From Lycorma delicatula (Eukaryota; Arthropoda; Insecta; Hemiptera; Fulgoridae): a stretch of DNA of 64,000 nucleotides. The position numbers and the translations under genes were made by a program. Location: NCBI RefSeq assembly GCF_047948215.1, contig NC_134456.1, positions 60,775,029 through 60,839,028 on the forward strand. Direction: 5' to 3'. Under the pieces are notes generated by a model. That model did no database searches. It saw only the letters and a program-made list of their open reading frames with translations, and was not told where the DNA came from. Of this stretch, positions 11,276-22,739 are shown piece after piece. The first letter of the stretch is position 1, and each line of letters starts with the position of its first letter.

Positions 11276-11459
11276 AGAATAATAGTAACTTTTTTCTTTA
11301 ACGTCCGGGACCACAGTTAGGTATTGCTTCAGAGGATGAGATGAATGTTTTGTAGCATGTGAAAAATGCCATGCCTGACCGGGATTCGAACCCGGGATCT
11401 CCGGATGAAAGGCCGAGACACTGCCACTCGCGCCACAGAGGCCGGCAGAATAATAGTAA
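11276..11459 (-). repeat. tRNA-derived SINE, family A, copy 3, best preserved, with perfect duplication
   Basis: The body 11289-11446 is flanked by a perfect 13-bp direct repeat, AGAATAATAGTAA, at 11276-11288 and 11447-11459. On the minus strand the head reads GCCGGCCTCTGTGGCGCGAG, then GTGGCAGTGTCTCGG (A-box) and GGGTTCGAATCCCGG, a canonical B-box. The tail is CATCCTCTGAAGCAATACC and a final GGTCCCGG before the poly(A). The intact boxes and perfect duplication make this the most recent family A insertion here. Confidence 0.95.
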
Positions 11460-12925
11460 TTATGGTAACTAAAGTGCATACATCTTTAACGACGAAAAAT
11501 TTATAACTTATTTCACTGGCATGAAGGCAAAAATATAATAATGAAGTAAAGGAATTAATCTTTTTCTCCGTAATGAATATCTTTAATTCACAACTTCACT
11601 CTCCTTGGGGACGAAGAGATAATGAATATTTTTAATATATTAACCTACAACGGAGCTAGGGTCTCGCGTAATATGATAACAAAGAGACAAACTTAATATA
11701 CATATATATCCGTTTTTAAAATCGGAAGATTTTTTGCAGAGATATTACAAGAGCATCCCTTTGAACCTCCTAAAACAGCTGCTTAGGAGCACTCCGTTTG
11801 TTACCAGTTCATGGTGATGATTGGTCTAGCCTCCCACGAGGTGCTCGCATACCTCACCACCCTAGCATCACATGCAGTCCCCACGGGAAGCCCATTATTG
11901 TAAAACAGAATTTTTTTTAAATTTCATATTATTTTATTTAACGTAAATTGAATTCTATTATTTTTGTAATATTATTCATTTGATTGCTTCAAATCGTTCA
12001 GTTCAAACTCAGCTCACAGAGCGATAGAGATTCACAGTTCATTAACTCAATTCATTAAAATTTGTGCTTCAACCAGCAAATCAATACTACTACATACTTA
12101 TATATTTTCGAGATGAAATATATCTAGAAACCTTCTCAGTTATATCAAGAAGCATGAGTAAAATTTGGTTGCGATTGATCGAGTAGTTTTCTTGTTTATC
12201 CCGAACAAAAACTCTCTTCCTCTTTACATAATAGTACAGATGTAGTTTTATATATATTTAACTAAGATCAGCAGATTTTAGTGTATATTTGCTTGCAAAA
12301 TATATGATAGACAAAAAGTTTTTCTTGCTCGAAAATTTATGGAAAACATTTTCCAAGCTGTAAAATTATATTAATCTTTTAATCGATTAATGTATACCAA
12401 GGCAGGTGTGTTAAATGATAATTTTTAATATATTTAAGTTGTGGCTTTTTTTAAAGGTATGAGATAAAGGCTTACTTTTTCCAATAAAAAAAAATTGATT
12501 TAATATTTTCTGTGCAGGTGTACATCTTTCCTTTGTTTATTATTACTAAATAGCATTTTTAGATGAAAACTAATGTAACACAATAATGTTATAATGTCTC
12601 TTAATAAAACACAAAAATAATACCTGGTATTAATATAAAATTATATTTAAATCTGAAGACATTACCTTTTTTCTTTTTTTGTGGATTTATGTTATCTTAT
12701 AACTTGCTGACGATCTCAATAACTCTTTACCATTATTTTTAATAAGATTTGTGGAATAATTTATCCAAATTACTGAATTACTCCGTGAGACTAAAGCTTA
12801 AACTGAAAATAAGTAATACTTTGAAGCGTCATTTTTCGCTTAGTTCCGTTAAAACACTGATTAAATCCAGCAAGAGTATGAATATCTATGTCGTTATCAT
12901 TAATGATGTTTAAAAAAAGCTGACA
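11460..12925. other. AT-rich with one GC-richer patch, no gene seen
   Basis: The patch at 11750-11905 (containing CACGAGGTGCTCGC and CCCCACGGGAAGCCC) stands out in composition but has no recognisable frame or repeat class. The rest is featureless AT-rich sequence. Confidence 0.4.
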
Positions 12926-12990
12926 ACAGAGTTGTAGGACCTTTCCGTCACGCGGCTAAAGCCGCGTTCCTGGAAAACCCTACAACTGTG
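12926..12990. repeat. Long imperfect GC-rich hairpin
   Basis: The two halves pair almost end to end. The outer stem is AGTTGTAGG with CCTACAACT. The inner stem is ACGCGGCT with AGCCGCGT around AA. The mid-stem segments ACCTTTCC and GGAAAACC also pair. The GC-rich core is unlike the local AT-rich background. Candidate roles are a small foldback transposon or a transcribed hairpin; the sequence alone does not decide. Confidence 0.75.
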
Positions 12991-14948
12991 TATTGTTTCT
13001 GATACACGGCTTACACACACAACTTAATTTAAAATATTTATCATTTTATTTAAATACAATATTTTTTTGTTCATTTAATTCAATGATTCTAACTAAATCG
13101 CGCGCGCATAGCGTATTTAATTCGCGCGGGTATGTCAGTACTAGCGGCAACGGTCGGTACTAACTAAACTAATGTAATTTCACAACATACATAGGACAAA
13201 TTTCGCTTGTACGGTCGGCTGATGGAGTAGCCGCGAGGCTTAACGCACAAGATATCGAATCAACCGAGCGATGAGTTAGATACCCAGCCAGACCGATTTA
13301 CTTTTTTACACTTTAAATATTATTCATTTATTTAATTCTACCGCTCACCTGTGATTTCACAACATAGCAATAGTTTAGAGCATTTTTTGGGCTGGGGGTG
13401 CGATTTCGCAAAAAAATTTTTTTTGGGAAATATTTTATTTTTATTTTTTAATTGTTAACAAATGTGCGTAAGAAAAATATGACCTTAATTTGGGCGAAAT
13501 CTGAATATATTGAGGGTGACCTTGCTTTACAGCCTCTCCCTTGGCCTTTTAAGTTGAAAATTTAATGCCATCAATGCCCCTTATATAGAAGTAATCTGAC
13601 CAAGTTTGGTCAAGATCGGTCCAGTAGTTCTGGAGATATAAGGTGATTTAGATGCCCAAAAACCCAACGCACGCGCTCACGCGCACGTACATACGAACAT
13701 TAACATCGGAAAATTTTCATCCGGTTATTTGGGTTCCTTGGTGTTAAAACGTCAAGATCCGGTGAAAACTGCATATGCCCAAATTGTACAGATTACAACA
13801 CCTTCCCTTCTAGAGTTGCATATGTTATTTAAATCAAGTTCACTGTAGAGTAGATATATGATTGAGAGAATATTTTACACAGTTATTTTCGAAGGAAAAT
13901 AAGCGCCGAAATTTTTTGAAGGGAAAGGGCAGGTTTACCCAAAGTGCTAATGCTTAATATTAGAAATAAACAACAGTATAATATATTTTATTTGATACAA
14001 ACAATTTAGTTTATTATATCAGCGTTGTAAAAGTTTTGAATATTCAACTAATGATATGAGTGTCCCACGGTAGAAGTACGTGTGTGTATAAATAATTTTA
14101 TAAACAAATGATAAATACGAACAAATAGAATAACATACTTTATCTGTAACATTTGTACATGTAATGTACAAAACAATATATTAATTGCATACTTAGATGT
14201 TACGCATCCTTACATACTCGTATATAAAGTTTTAATAAAAAATATCGAATTTGATGGTAATTGAAAATTTCCAGTCATTTTCGGGAAAAATAATGTAAGA
14301 TAAAATCAGCATATTTTTTTAGAAAAAAGCTCAAAACTAACGGAAGTAAAGTTTTCACCAAGACTAGCTCCATCCAAGATACCCTTGATTCCCTCTATTA
14401 TACTATCCCTTTAAGATCCTGATTACATTTTTTTTAATAACATTTGTTTCCCGTTATATAAATCACCATCAAATTAGAAATTTTACTAACAATTCATTCT
14501 CCACTTATGTACCCAAGTAAACGTAAACCAAAGCTTGTTTTTATGAACTTATTAATTTACATAAACACGCACACGTAAATACAATCATACTAAACAGAAT
14601 CTACCACGAATTTCTTTTATTTCTTGACGTTTCTCGACTTCTGTACTTAAAAAATTAAAAAATATGAAAATCTGAATTTAGCATAATTTATATACTTTCA
14701 TCATTATCCTAAAAAAATATATATATATATCATATAACTAGAGGGATACCAAAAATGTTATGCACGCTCAGTAAACCATGTATATATTTACTTCAAAATT
14801 TTTCACTGAAATATTATTACTAACAATTAACTTATTTCAGTAATTCTGAATTTGTAGTTGATAACATATGAAGGGAAGAATATGCTCGTTCATCATTTTC
14901 TTACATTACTTTAAAATTCATTTAATTAATTAATTAATTTTTAACGTT
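12991..14948. other. Gene-free; includes a probable ancient repeat at about 13.38-13.81 kb
   Basis: The phrase CCAAGTTTGGTCAAGATCGG followed by TCCAGTAGTTCTGGAGAT (13592-13630) is of a type that recurs in insect dispersed repeats, and a related phrase occurs at 35.29 kb. The stretch at 13096-13290 is CpG-richer with several CGCG sites but no recognisable frame. The remainder is AT-rich. Confidence 0.35.
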
Positions 14949-17900
14949 ACAGATAATATCCTCCTCTATGAATCATGAGACCTTGCCGTTGGTGAGGGGG
15001 CTTGAGTGCTCAGGAATACAGAATAGCTGGACCGAAGGTGCAACCATATCGGAGAGGTATCTGTTGAGAGCCAGACTAAGGAATGATTCCTGAAAGAGGG
15101 CAGCAGCTCTTTCAGTAGTTGTTAGGGGCGTGAGTCAGGACGACTTAAACGGCCGTATCAACATCACTCAGTCCTCTGAGTACTGCGCAGCTGAAAGCAA
15201 TGGAAAACTACAGCTGTTTTTTTTTCCAAGAAAATGTGGCTCTGCATTTTCAAAAGCAATAATGGAGGCGCCTTCCTTGGTAAAATATTCCGGAGGTAAA
15301 ATAGTCCCCCGTTCGGATCTCCGGGTGGGGACTACTAAGGAAGGGGTCACCAGAAAAGTTAAAAATAACATTCTACGAGTCGGAGCGTGGAATGTTAGAA
15401 GCTTAAAAAAGGTTGGTAGGCTAGAGAATTTAAAAAGGGAAATGGATAGGGTAAACGTGGATATAGTAGGAATTAGTGAGGTTCGGTGGGAAGAGGAAGG
15501 CGACTTTTGGTCGGGTGACTTTAGAGTAATTAACTCAGCGTCAAATAATGGGCAGGCAGGAGTAGGTTTCGTGATGAACAAGAAAATAGGGAGGAGAGTG
15601 GAGTATTTCAAGACGCATAGCGATAGAGTCATTGTAATAAGGATAAATTCAAAACCTAAACCGACAACGATTGTTAACGTCTATATGCCTACAAGCGCCC
15701 ATGATGATGATGAGGTAGAATGTGTATACGAAGAGATTGATAAAGCAATTAAACACGTAAAAGGAGATGAAAATTTAATAATAGTTGGAGATTGGAATGC
15801 AAGCATTGGAAAAGGCAAGGAAGGAAATACAGTGGGTGAATACGGGCTGGGCAAAAGGAATGAAAGAGGGGACCGACTTATAGAGTTTTGCACGAAGTAT
15901 AATTTAGTAATTGCCAACACCCAATTTAAAAATCATAATAGAAGAATATACACTTGGAAAAAGCCAGGCGATACTGCAAGGTATCAGATAGATTATATCA
16001 TGGTTAAGCAAAGATTTAGAAATCAACTCGTGGACTGCAAAACTTACCCTGGAGCAGACATTGATAGCGACCATAATTTGGTGATAATGAAATGTAGATT
16101 GGGGTTTAAAAACCTGAAGAAAAGGTGTCAGATGAATCGGTGGAATTTAGAGAAGCTTGAGGAAGAGGAGGTAAAGAAGATTTTTGAGGAGGACATCGCT
16201 AGAGGTCTGAGTAAAAAAGATAAGATAGAAAATGTAGAAGAAGAATGGGAGAATGTTAAAAAGGAAATTCTTAAATCAGCAGAAGCGAACTTAGGCGGAA
16301 TAAAGAGAACTGGTAGAAAACCTTGGGTTTCAGACGATATATTGCAGCTGATGGATGAACGTAGAAAATATAAGAATGCTAGTGATGAAGAAAGTAAAAG
16401 GAACTATCGGCAATTAAGAAATGCTATAAACAGGAAGTGCAAACTGGCGAAAGAAGAGTGGATTAAAGAAAAGTGTTCAGAAGTGGAAAGAGAAATGAAC
16501 ATTGGTAAAATAGACGGAGCATACAGGAAAGTTAAGGAAAATTTTGGGGTACATAAATTAAAATCTAATAATGTGTTAAACAAAGATGGTACACCTATAT
16601 ATAATACGAAAGGTAAAGTCGATAGATGGGTGGAATATATTGAAGAGTTATACGGAGGAAATGAATTAGAAAATGGTTTTATAGAGGAAGAAGAGGAAGT
16701 TGAGGAGGATGAAATGGGAGAAACAATACTGAGATCTGAATTTAAGAGAGCATTAAAAGATTTAAATGGCAGAAAGGCTCCTGGAATAGACGGAATACCT
16801 GTAGAATTACTGTGCAGTGCAGGGGAGGAGGCGATTGATAGATTATACAAACTGGTGTGTAATATTTATGAAAAAGGGGAATTTCCGTCAGACTTCAAAA
16901 AAAGTGTTATAGTAATGATACCAAAGAAATCAGGGGCAGATAAATGTGAAGAATACAGAACAATTAGTTTAACTAGTCATGCATCAAAAATCTTAACTAG
17001 AATTCTATACAGAAGAATTGAGAGGAGAGTGGAGGAAGTGTTAGGAGAAGACCAATTTGGTTTCAGGAAAAGTATAGGGACAAGGGAAGCAATTTTAGGC
17101 CTCAGATTAATAGTAGAAGGAAGATTAAAGAAAAACAAACCAACATACTTGGCGTTTATAGACCTAGAAAAGGCATTCGATAACGTAGACTGGAATAAAA
17201 TGTTCAGCATTTTAAAAAAATTAGGGTTCAAATACAGAGATAGAAGAACAATTGCTAACATGTACAGGAACCAAACAGCAACAGTAGCAATTGAAGAACA
17301 TAAGAAAGAAGCCATAATAAGAAAGGGAGTCCGACAAGGATGTTCTCTATCTCCGTTACTTTTTAATCTTTACATGGAACTAGCAGTTAATGATGTTAAA
17401 GAACAATTTAGATTCGGAGTAACAGTACAAGGTGAAAAGATAAAGATGCTACGATTTGCTGATGATATAGTAATTCTAGCCGAGAATAAAAAGGATTTAG
17501 AAGAAACAATGAACGGCATAGATGAAGTCCTACGCAAGAACTATCGCATGAAAATAAACAAGAACAAAACAAAAGTAATGAAATGTAGTAGAAATAACAA
17601 AGATGGACCACTGAATGTGAAAATAGGAGGAGAAAAGATTATGGAGGTAGAAGAATTTTGTTATTTGGGAAGTAGAATTACTAAAGATGGACGAAGCAGG
17701 AGCGATATAAAATGCCGAATAGCACAAGCTAAACGAGCCTTCAGTAAGAAATATAAGTTGTTTACATCAAAAATTAATTTAAATGTCAGGAAAAGATTTT
17801 TGAAAGTGTATGTTTGGAGTGTCGCTTTATATGGAAGTGAAACTTGGACAATCGGAGTATCTGAGAAGAAAAGGTTAGAAGCTTTTGAAATGTGGTGCTA

Positions 17901-18248
17901 TAGGAGAATGTTAAAAATCAGATGGGTGGATAAAGTGACAAATGAGGAGGTATTGCGGCAAATAGATGAAGAAAGAAGCATTTGGAAAAATATAGTTAAA
18001 AGAAGAGACAGACTTATAGGCCACATACTAAGGCATCCTGGAATAGTCGCTTTAATTTTGGAAGGACAGGTAGAAGGGAAAAATTGTGTAGGCAGGCCAC
18101 GTTTGGAATATGTAAAACAAATTGTTAGGGATGTAGAGGGTATACTGAAATGAAACGACTAGCACTAGATAGGGAATCTTGGAGAGCTGCATCAAACCAG
18201 TCAAATGACTGAAGACAAAAAAAAAAAAAAAAAAAAAACAGATAATAT
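14949..18248 (+). mobile_element. Full-length non-LTR retrotransposon (LINE) with perfect target-site duplication
   Basis: The insertion 14960-18237 is bracketed by the 11-bp direct repeat ACAGATAATAT at 14949-14959 and 18238-18248. The order is a 5' leader of about 300 bp, one long frame (endonuclease plus reverse transcriptase), a short 3' UTR of about 65 bp ending ATGACTGAAGAC, and a poly(A) run at about 18218-18237. This is the classic product of target-primed reverse transcription. The single-ORF architecture, short 3' UTR and endonuclease type point to an RTE-like lineage; assignment within the broader RTE/CR1/Jockey group is an inference. With duplications, ends and frame intact it is the youngest large insertion in the window and may be mobilisation-competent. 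Confidence 0.93.
15262..18153 (+). CDS. LINE polyprotein: AP-type endonuclease and reverse transcriptase
   Basis: The first in-frame ATG is at 15262, giving 963 aa. The frame is already open from 15094, after a stop at 15091, so upstream non-ATG initiation is possible. Numbering codons from 15130, the endonuclease/exonuclease/phosphatase fold starts at about residue 80 (LRVGAWNVRSL). It carries GISEVRW, the catalytic GDWNA (Asp221, Asn223) and the terminal SDH (Ser313, Asp314, His315). A linker rich in Lys and Glu follows. Reverse transcriptase begins at about residue 540 (RKAPGIDGIPVELL), with the first catalytic Asp in FIDLEKAFDNVDW (Asp678), the RQGCSLSPLLFNLYME loop, and FADD at 776-779. 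The C-terminal third has FEMWCYRRMLKIRWVD and ends with a Lys/Arg-rich region. No internal stop or frameshift is seen and every catalytic residue I looked for is present. The protein would nick target DNA and copy its own RNA in the nucleus. Confidence 0.93.
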   Translation: MEAPSLVKYSGGKIVPRSDLRVGTTKEGVTRKVKNNILRVGAWNVRSLKKVGRLENLKREMDRVNVDIVGISEVRWEEEGDFWSGDFRVINSASNNGQAGVGFVMNKKIGRRVEYFKTHSDRVIVIRINSKPKPTTIVNVYMPTSAHDDDEVECVYEEIDKAIKHVKGDENLIIVGDWNASIGKGKEGNTVGEYGLGKRNERGDRLIEFCTKYNLVIANTQFKNHNRRIYTWKKPGDTARYQIDYIMVKQRFRNQLVDCKTYPGADIDSDHNLVIMKCRLGFKNLKKRCQMNRWNLEKLEEEEVKKIFEEDIARGLSKKDKIENVEEEWENVKKEILKSAEANLGGIKRTGRKPWVSDDILQLMDERRKYKNASDEESKRNYRQLRNAINRKCKLAKEEWIKEKCSEVEREMNIGKIDGAYRKVKENFGVHKLKSNNVLNKDGTPIYNTKGKVDRWVEYIEELYGGNELENGFIEEEEEVEEDEMGETILRSEFKRALKDLNGRKAPGIDGIPVELLCSAGEEAIDRLYKLVCNIYEKGEFPSDFKKSVIVMIPKKSGADKCEEYRTISLTSHASKILTRILYRRIERRVEEVLGEDQFGFRKSIGTREAILGLRLIVEGRLKKNKPTYLAFIDLEKAFDNVDWNKMFSILKKLGFKYRDRRTIANMYRNQTATVAIEEHKKEAIIRKGVRQGCSLSPLLFNLYMELAVNDVKEQFRFGVTVQGEKIKMLRFADDIVILAENKKDLEETMNGIDEVLRKNYRMKINKNKTKVMKCSRNNKDGPLNVKIGGEKIMEVEEFCYLGSRITKDGRSRSDIKCRIAQAKRAFSKKYKLFTSKINLNVRKRFLKVYVWSVALYGSETWTIGVSEKKRLEAFEMWCYRRMLKIRWVDKVTNEEVLRQIDEERSIWKNIVKRRDRLIGHILRHPGIVALILEGQVEGKNCVGRPRLEYVKQIVRDVEGILK

Positions 18249-19213
18249 GTTTATGAGCCCCTCTACCACATCTATCTGGCAAAGCAGTTAAGTCAACCTA
18301 ATATCACGATCTGCAAAGCTCTAAAAAAGTAATTTTAAATTTAATACGCATTAAAAGTTATCTAAAAACTATCATGCTTAAAAACTATAGTTTTTAATAA
18401 ACGAATTTAATAAAATAATGAAAAATAAACTTTTTTAGAAAAAAATAATTACTAAACTATAGTTCAAGTTGTGCAACCGGCTAATACTGTATAATTTTGT
18501 AAGAAAAAATATACAAAACAATTTCAAAATATTACAAACAGAACAGAATAATCGAACCGTTGTTTACATAAAAAAATGAACGACCACATATTTATGTATT
18601 CGTTGGCAACGCATATGTTATTTATAACACACATAATGCATTAGTTTCAACCAATTAAATTTGATTTTAGACTACGGGGCATAATGTAAATGAAATAAAA
18701 TCAATGAATGAATGCACAGCACCCGTTTCAGTGAGAGAGCACTTCGCTAGATAGGTTGAAATTGTTTAAAAGGGAGATATTAGGGATCACTACCGACCCC
18801 AGAGGTATTTAATAATCATCTACCGACTCCAGAGGTATTTCATCTCAATTTTTAAATTACCTATAAACTATTTCATTCAAATAAAAATACAAGAGAGAGA
18901 ATTGGTTTTACGTACTTTATGATTTTCTCTATTTCAATTATTAAAATAACAATGTAAACAGAGATTTAATACAACGTTTGTTTTTGAAATTGTAAAAGAC
19001 TCATTTATAGAGATAACTAGTTTTCATTAAAAAACTACTTTATCATTATTTTGTGTTAATATATTTCAAACAGTGTTATATTAATCTTCTTTTTTTTATT
19101 TATTTATTTACGTACAAATTTCTAAAAGTGTACACGAAATTCAACATTCATTTCGATATGAAAAATTGTGGATTACATTTGTATCAAAAGAAATAATAGT
19201 ACAAAAGATAATA

Positions 19214-19266
<53 letters not shown>

Positions 19267-20059
19267 TTACATTCGTGTACCGCAGCACAATAATCGCCTT
19301 ATTACTAAGAAATGAGGTCTGAAGTCGAATTATAATCAGTAACCTGCCTCAAAAATAACTGTAAAGAGAAACGTTAATGGGTTTATTTTAATTCTTAATC
19401 ACATTTCTGTTGAATTTGTACAATTTTATTTCGTTACTGAAAATGTGCTTCAAAAACTGAACAAAAATTAAGAATGTACCCTTTTAACTGCCTTAAATTT
19501 GTCTACTTAATAAATACCCTTGTAAAGTTTTTTTTATTTTTCTATACACTTTGACAAAAAGTAAGATTTTCTTATTATCCTCGCCTAATTTATTCATCAC
19601 CCACCCGGTTAGACTGATATACAAAAGCTCTCATTCAAAAACGATTAGCTGTTAAATATTGCACTCCAACGTGTAGTCTATCTTAAAAGTAACACGTGAT
19701 CGTTACACTATTTATCATTTCCGCAGTACTTAAAGTAAATTGTTGAAAAATTAATTATTTTTCATTGTAATTCATAATTAATTTAATGTTTAATATTTCA
19801 GTTAAAATAATGGTCGATTTAAGCGTTTTTATATTCAGCTTATCAAAACGAAAACATCACTGTTTTTGTTTTAAACATTAATCACACAAATCGTAAATAG
19901 TTGTTGCTTGATCAATATCTAGGAAACGTTTAAGTCTAAAAGGATAAAAGTGGGTGAAGATATTAGGAAAGATTATTTATTTGATAATTCATTAGACATA
20001 GTTTTAGAATATTTGTCTTGTGCTTTTCTGATGGGCGTATAATCGATTTAGATTTTTTA
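18249..20059. other. AT-rich, gene-free stretch
   Basis: Holds an imperfect tandem duplication at about 18798-18842 (CTACCGACCCCAGAGGTATTT, then CTACCGACTCCAGAGGTATTT) and a long AT microsatellite listed separately. No gene recognised. Confidence 0.45.
19217..19264. repeat. (AT)24 microsatellite
   Basis: Uninterrupted AT dinucleotide repeat, 48 bp, the longest pure microsatellite in the window. Likely polymorphic. Confidence 0.97.
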
Positions 20060-20695
20060 AAATCCCTTTCGGCACGCCGGAAGGCAGAGGTAGATTTCAC
20101 CGATGCTAAGTAGGGGATAAAAAAAAATTTCCACCTTAAAGTTAAGAAAAACTTCAAATATACTCAATACGACAATGGTTGCACGTGAAAAAAGTTTCAC
20201 ATGTTTAGCATACAAGCCCTATTTTCTTACAATTCCAGCAATATTTTGGTCGTTGCCGTAAGGGTTGATCATATCAAATATTGTTCCAGACAAAATATTT
20301 AGGTAATGTTTAGAGGACTAACAACCACTTTAAGTCGATTCGATATTGTACCTATTAAGGGAAGTATAATTTTTTTTGTCTCCGAAACCCCATTTTTTCC
20401 ATCCCCTGGGCCAGTGGTTTGTGATATCAAAAAGTTTTACTTAGTTAAGTTTTAGGCCCTTATATAAAGAATAGTAGAAACTTAAAACGAATTCGATATG
20501 TTACTTAATAGGAAAGTTATAGCGATATTTTGTTTGGGTTTTTTTCGAAAAAGCCCTCCCATTTCCACCCCCATGGTACGATTTTGCCTATCAACGAACT
20601 CGACCGAGATTTTGGGTCGTTATATTTTATGTATCAATTTGAAAGTAATTGGCGCAAAATTACGACAGTTATAGTATTTACAAAAAAGTTAAGTA
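20060..20695 (+). repeat. Dispersed repeat D, copy 1
   Basis: Aligns over about 600 bp with 39594-40182, same orientation. Shared blocks in order: TCCCTTTCGGCACGCCG, GTAGATTTCACCG, TTAAAGTTAAGAAAAACTTC, ACTCAATACGACAA, GTTTCACATGTTTA, TGCCGTAAGGGTTG, ACCTATTAAG, GGAAGTATAATTTT in this copy, CGATTTTG-CC and GAGATTTTGGG. No coding frame is shared, so it is non-autonomous. The class is unknown; this copy is slightly longer than its partner at the 3' end. Confidence 0.85.
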
Positions 20696-21407
20696 TAAAT
20701 GTATAAACATTTGAGCTGACGGTGGTTTTGGGGGTCTAGGGATGTGAAACGCGAAGATATGTCGAAATTTTCCGGAAGTCGAATCACGGTACTCATTACA
20801 ATATGTTCTGTCTTATGAAATTTACCTAATTGTAAAAAAGCTATACTTTCTTTCAATTTTTTTTGTTTTTTGAAGAAAAATCTCTTTTCAGTTAAATTGT
20901 GCGGATAATATAAGTTTTGAGGAATAAAATAATATTATTCTTAAATCTTCAACGAAGTATTAAGTCTTAAATTTATCAGCAAAGGTATAACGTCGTAACT
21001 AGTATAAATCAACCGCAAAAAAAAGTTTTTGATAATTATATCAACATTAAATACTTAAAAAAAGTAATAAGTAAGATCGTTATAATTTTAACCAAAAGAC
21101 AGCTTTTAATATTTTACAGCATAATTTGATTCAAATTGTAAAAGATACATTGTAAAAATAGTAACAAGTTACTAGGGTATAAAATACAGAGCGAAGAATG
21201 CGACTGATATCTGTGTGGTATGTACAATAAAGAATTAAATAAAAGCAGCTTAAAATAGTAAAATTTATTACATCAGTATAATTCAAATTCATAAACAAAA
21301 TATAATAAGGAAATTTCGTAAAGATAATGTAACGTCTAGTCAGGATTAATTGATATAATAAAAAATCATGTTATTATTCATATTACTTTATTCCATATTA
21401 ATTTTAT
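20696..21407. other. AT-rich, no gene seen
   Basis: No recognisable frame, repeat or regulatory site. Confidence 0.5.
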
Positions 21408-21559
21408 GATTGGTAGTGTCTCGGCCTCTCATCCGGAGATCCCGGGTTCGAATGCCGGTCAGGCATGTTATTTTCACACACGCTACAAATCATTCATCTC
21501 ATCCTCTGAAAAATGCCTAACGGTGGATCCGGAGACTAAAAACAAAAAACAAAAAAAAA
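21408..21559 (+). repeat. tRNA-derived SINE, family A, copy 4 (5'-truncated)
   Basis: The only family A copy on the plus strand. It starts part-way into the head (TTGGTAGTGTCTCGGCC) and keeps a B-box (GGGTTCGAATGCC). It continues through CAGGCATG, ACACGCTACAAAT and CATCCTCTGAA to the CCGGAGACTAAA end and an A-rich tail with interspersed C. Target-site duplications are not convincing. Confidence 0.85.
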
Positions 21560-22739
21560 TTGGATGAGGACAATGAGAAAAGGTAATAGGCACATTTAAA
21601 TTCTTTTCCCATGTTTCATTTTTAAAAAAAAGGCACCTTTAGTTTTCTTTCTACTTTTTAAAGAGAAAAAGCTGAAATTAAATTTCAGAAATAGATTAAG
21701 AAACTAATATAATTAATTAACTGGGTAATAAAATAAAATAACCCGCGAACGCTTATCCAGTTATAAACAGTTATATAAGTACTGTTCAGTATCAAACTCA
21801 TTAACAAAAATATAGGGTCTAGTATACGTAAATGTATTTTTTATATTATATTTTTTAATCGTTTTTTTAGTAAGAATTGGACACTACTAACATATAATTC
21901 CCACAACATATAGTCTGTTTCAAATATTTCTAAAATAATTCAGCCCATAATGCAAAGCATTACACTGTGAAAGTAATTTTTTTTAAATAATTTAAAGAAA
22001 TCATTATAGATGCTAAAATTACGTAAAAACATTAAAAACTGTGTATTCCATAAAAAAAGATTTAATTTCATCAAAATAAAATGGAGGTTTCAAAAAGTAT
22101 TTAAATTTACTATTTTCAAGACGCATTAAAGTCATTTTCGAAAGATTAAGAAAATTGAATTGCTTACATCTTAAAAATAAATATTTAAGTGCAGTGTTCG
22201 ATAATAAATAAATTTAAATTTTATTAAAATTATACACATCTTTTTTTAGAAAATCACTTATACAATTTTTTTAAAAATGTGATTGTATCTGTCACTCAAA
22301 ACAAAGTCACATTTAATTTCAGTTAAGGCTAGTAATGTGTTCACGTAGATAGAAAGAAATGGATTTAATTAAAGCTATAGAACATGGTTTGATTTCTGTT
22401 ATTATTTCAATAATAAATTATGAATAACAAATACTCGTATTTTTCGAGAACATTTACGGAAATAAATTTTGATCAAAACCGGACATGTTTTGTTATTCGT
22501 GATTCAAAAGAACTCTAAGAAGAATTTTTATATAAATTCCAGAAATTAAAAAAAAAATGTTTAATTTTAATGTTTTTAAAACGTTTTAATAAAATAATAG
22601 TCCAACACACTCCAAAAAAAAATATATATATATTTCATTCTCAAAATAAATTTGTTATTCTCAAATTAAAAACTTTTAAGTTATACTCAATAATTTTCAG
22701 TATGATTATAATTATTTAACCGAATACAGTAAACGGAGG
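21560..22739. other. AT-rich, no gene seen
   Basis: No recognisable feature apart from homopolymer A/T runs. Confidence 0.5.

Noticed and set aside
15168..17727. Several Ser/Leu/Phe-rich minus-strand open frames of 65-154 codons
   Set aside because: They are antisense shadows of the Lys/Glu-rich LINE frame and have no domain of their own.
18052..18282. Minus-strand 76-codon frame across the LINE poly(A)
   Set aside because: The poly(F) stretch is the complement of the poly(A) tail; chance frame.
19217..19264. AT tract as an origin or matrix-attachment site
   Set aside because: It is a plain dinucleotide microsatellite with no supporting motifs.
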